This document shows positions 63,201-64,000 of a stretch of DNA of 64,000 nt, piece after piece. This DNA comes from Varroa destructor (lineage: Eukaryota; Arthropoda; Arachnida; Mesostigmata; Varroidae): positions 33,569,778 to 33,633,777 of the forward strand of contig NW_019211455.1 in assembly GCF_002443255.2 (NCBI RefSeq). Reading direction: 5' to 3'. Each line of letters begins with the position of its first letter. The stretch's first letter is position 1. The position numbers and the translations under genes were made by a program. Under the pieces are notes generated by a model. It saw only the letters and a list, made by a program, of their open reading frames with translations, did not search any database and had not been told where the DNA came from.

Positions 63201-63777
63201 ATTTTGTGTGTAACACCAATCGGGGGTGTAGCGCATTCTCGCCAATGAAACGAGATAAAATAGCTAGCCGATATTAAGAACTCAGGAGCTTGAAAGTATC
63301 ACTCAAGTCCAAAAAGGTTTGATGATTCTTCCAGACTGATATCATCACGTATGTGAATTCGGCGGCCCACCCTCGCTGCAAGTGATTTAACGAATTTGCC
63401 TTTTCATTTTACCATATGAAACCTTGTCAATAATTTAATAATCAGCAGTGATCGTTGTAGCTTATGCATGGGTTCAGAAATAGAAATCATTGGTTTCAAG
63501 TAATTGGTGGTTTCGTTTATCTCCAACTACCTGATTTTTTTTAACGCGGTAGCTTCCTTTTCAAATTCAGGACCTATTACTGTTAAAGGCCACCTCAACA
63601 GCGACTGTTGTGAGTTTGGAGCAGTGTTTTTCGTTGCTTGCCGAGCAGAGACACGGCCACCGAACGGCCCAGCAGGGAACGCCAGGCCACGGAAGTCGAA
63701 AAAACCACGGTCATAAACAGCATTCAAAGAAACTTAAGAAAAAACTTCGCGACTGGGCTCATCAACCGTTCAGACCT
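56319..63777 (+). CDS. ORP10/11-like oxysterol-binding-protein-related protein, 5' part
   Basis: Lipid-transfer protein acting at membrane contacts; the PH domain binds phosphoinositides (family knowledge). Exons: 56319-56699, 59784-59839 (56-base microexon), 62053-62206, 62628-63005 and 63571-about 63777; phases 0, 2, 0, 0. The 392 codons shown run to an uncertain last donor (GT at 63778). Residues 1-127: MKNCLSHLCCF start, His/Gln-rich region with 13 Gln, then SFFSEDEKNHLALAARKA. The microexon reads ALSNILSQELDSNDVAQA. The PH domain (about 146-245) reads YEGQLYKYTNVVKGYQYRFF, VLNRELGTLEYY, GAVISPSEEDGQMFT and RQLWVNRMRSVAEAH, closest to ORP10/ORP11 (KYTN-V-GWQYRFFVLN, GAVISPSDED). The post-PH helix ends DLLLLKATSTATVVSLEQCF (family DQDLLMLKATS-AT). 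The sterol-binding domain lies beyond the window. Assigning exon 56319 to this gene rests on phase and the microexon. Confidence 0.85.
56565..56603 (+). repeat. (CAG)13 polyglutamine-coding repeat
   Basis: Thirteen uninterrupted CAG codons in the first ORP exon, followed by HHQQ. It is read in the Gln frame of the model; the opposite strand is CTG. Confidence 0.95.
58099..58122. repeat. (TAA)n microsatellite
   Basis: Trinucleotide run with one interruption, inside the first intron of the ORP-like gene. Confidence 0.8.
58319..58585 (-). mobile_element. Fragment of a Tc1/mariner-superfamily transposase (minus strand)
   Basis: An 88-codon minus-strand frame contains NKLDFQHDGPPIHYHRDIK and later GVFQLDRSTKQRAIYSMGPP, then PAYSARSLDR. 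This matches the order FQQDGAPPHY--VR--L---FP-RWIGRRG-IEWP-RSPDL of DDE elements common in arthropods. The HDG Asp is kept; the downstream catalytic region is frameshifted. It sits in the first intron of the ORP-like gene, in opposite orientation. Ends not determined. Confidence 0.62.
60248..60269. repeat. (TA)n microsatellite
   Basis: Short TA run in the second intron of the ORP-like gene. Apart from this and an unidentified minus-strand open frame at 60517-60735, the intron from 59840 to 62052 shows nothing supported. Confidence 0.85.
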
Positions 63778-64000
63778 GTGTTAGTACTTTTTGCGCCTGC
63801 TGTCACAACGTTCGAACTTTTTTTTGCTCTGTTCTTCTCTTGCCTTATTAAGCGACACAAAACAATTTACCGTCCAAGGGGCAAATTTAGAACAGTACCA
63901 GAGAAGCTTAGGTTATTTCGGTTAGGTAAATATGAATTATAGACAAACATAAATAATGCTTGCCAATTTAGTGGCGGCGTTACCCTTCGTGTACCTAATG

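Noticed and set aside
1..64000. CRISPR arrays, toxin-antitoxin, phage or other prokaryotic defence systems
   Set aside because: The window is intron-bearing arthropod-like DNA; no direct-repeat/spacer arrays or operon-like gene strings are present.

Overview
The window is eukaryotic nuclear DNA, almost certainly from an arthropod. Every recognisable gene is split by GT/AG introns, the background is AT-rich, and genes lie in long stretches containing microsatellites and decayed mariner, Ty3/Gypsy and LINE copies. A chelicerate such as a mite or tick would fit (compact glycine-rich secreted protein, mixed short and long introns), but that is a weak inference. Nothing bacterial (operons, CRISPR, phage) is present. 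All gene models below were built by eye from splice sites, reading phase and remembered family similarity.

Layout, left to right. At 0.5-2.9 kb on the minus strand is an ERCC1-like DNA repair gene. It is head-to-head with an HspBP1/Fes1-type Hsp70 nucleotide exchange factor on plus (4.7-8.9 kb). A dead mariner (10.5-11.3 kb) precedes a complete five-exon CD2BP2/U5-52K gene with a GYF domain (12.95-16.3 kb). From 18.7 to 24.3 kb there is transposon and pseudogene territory: unidentified broken reading frames, an internally deleted Ty3/Gypsy pol on minus, and two related SINE-like repeats. The 5' part of a RELCH (KIAA1468)-like gene occupies 24.8-27.7 kb. A minus-strand mariner with a recognisable DD34D core lies at 31.0-32.2 kb. 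At 36.4-37.9 kb are exon-like segments on both strands that I could not identify. A glycine-rich secreted or structural protein gene is at 43.2-45.8 kb, and an R1-like LINE remnant is at 47.9-49.6 kb. A GC-rich promoter region at about 55.6-57.2 kb starts an ORP10/11-type oxysterol-binding-protein-related gene. It runs off the right edge, with polyQ N-terminus and PH domain inside the window and the lipid-binding domain outside.

The genes are unrelated housekeeping genes (DNA repair, chaperone cycle, splicing, recycling endosome and lipid transport) plus one structural-protein gene; there is no pathway cluster. I did not find a convincing new biological system. The most unusual points are an ERCC1 model that seems to end before its helix-hairpin-helix domain, a RELCH model that stops before its HEAT repeats, a phase-consistent but unidentified minus-strand gene at 36.9-37.9 kb, and decayed coding sequence of unknown origin at 18.7-20.3 kb.
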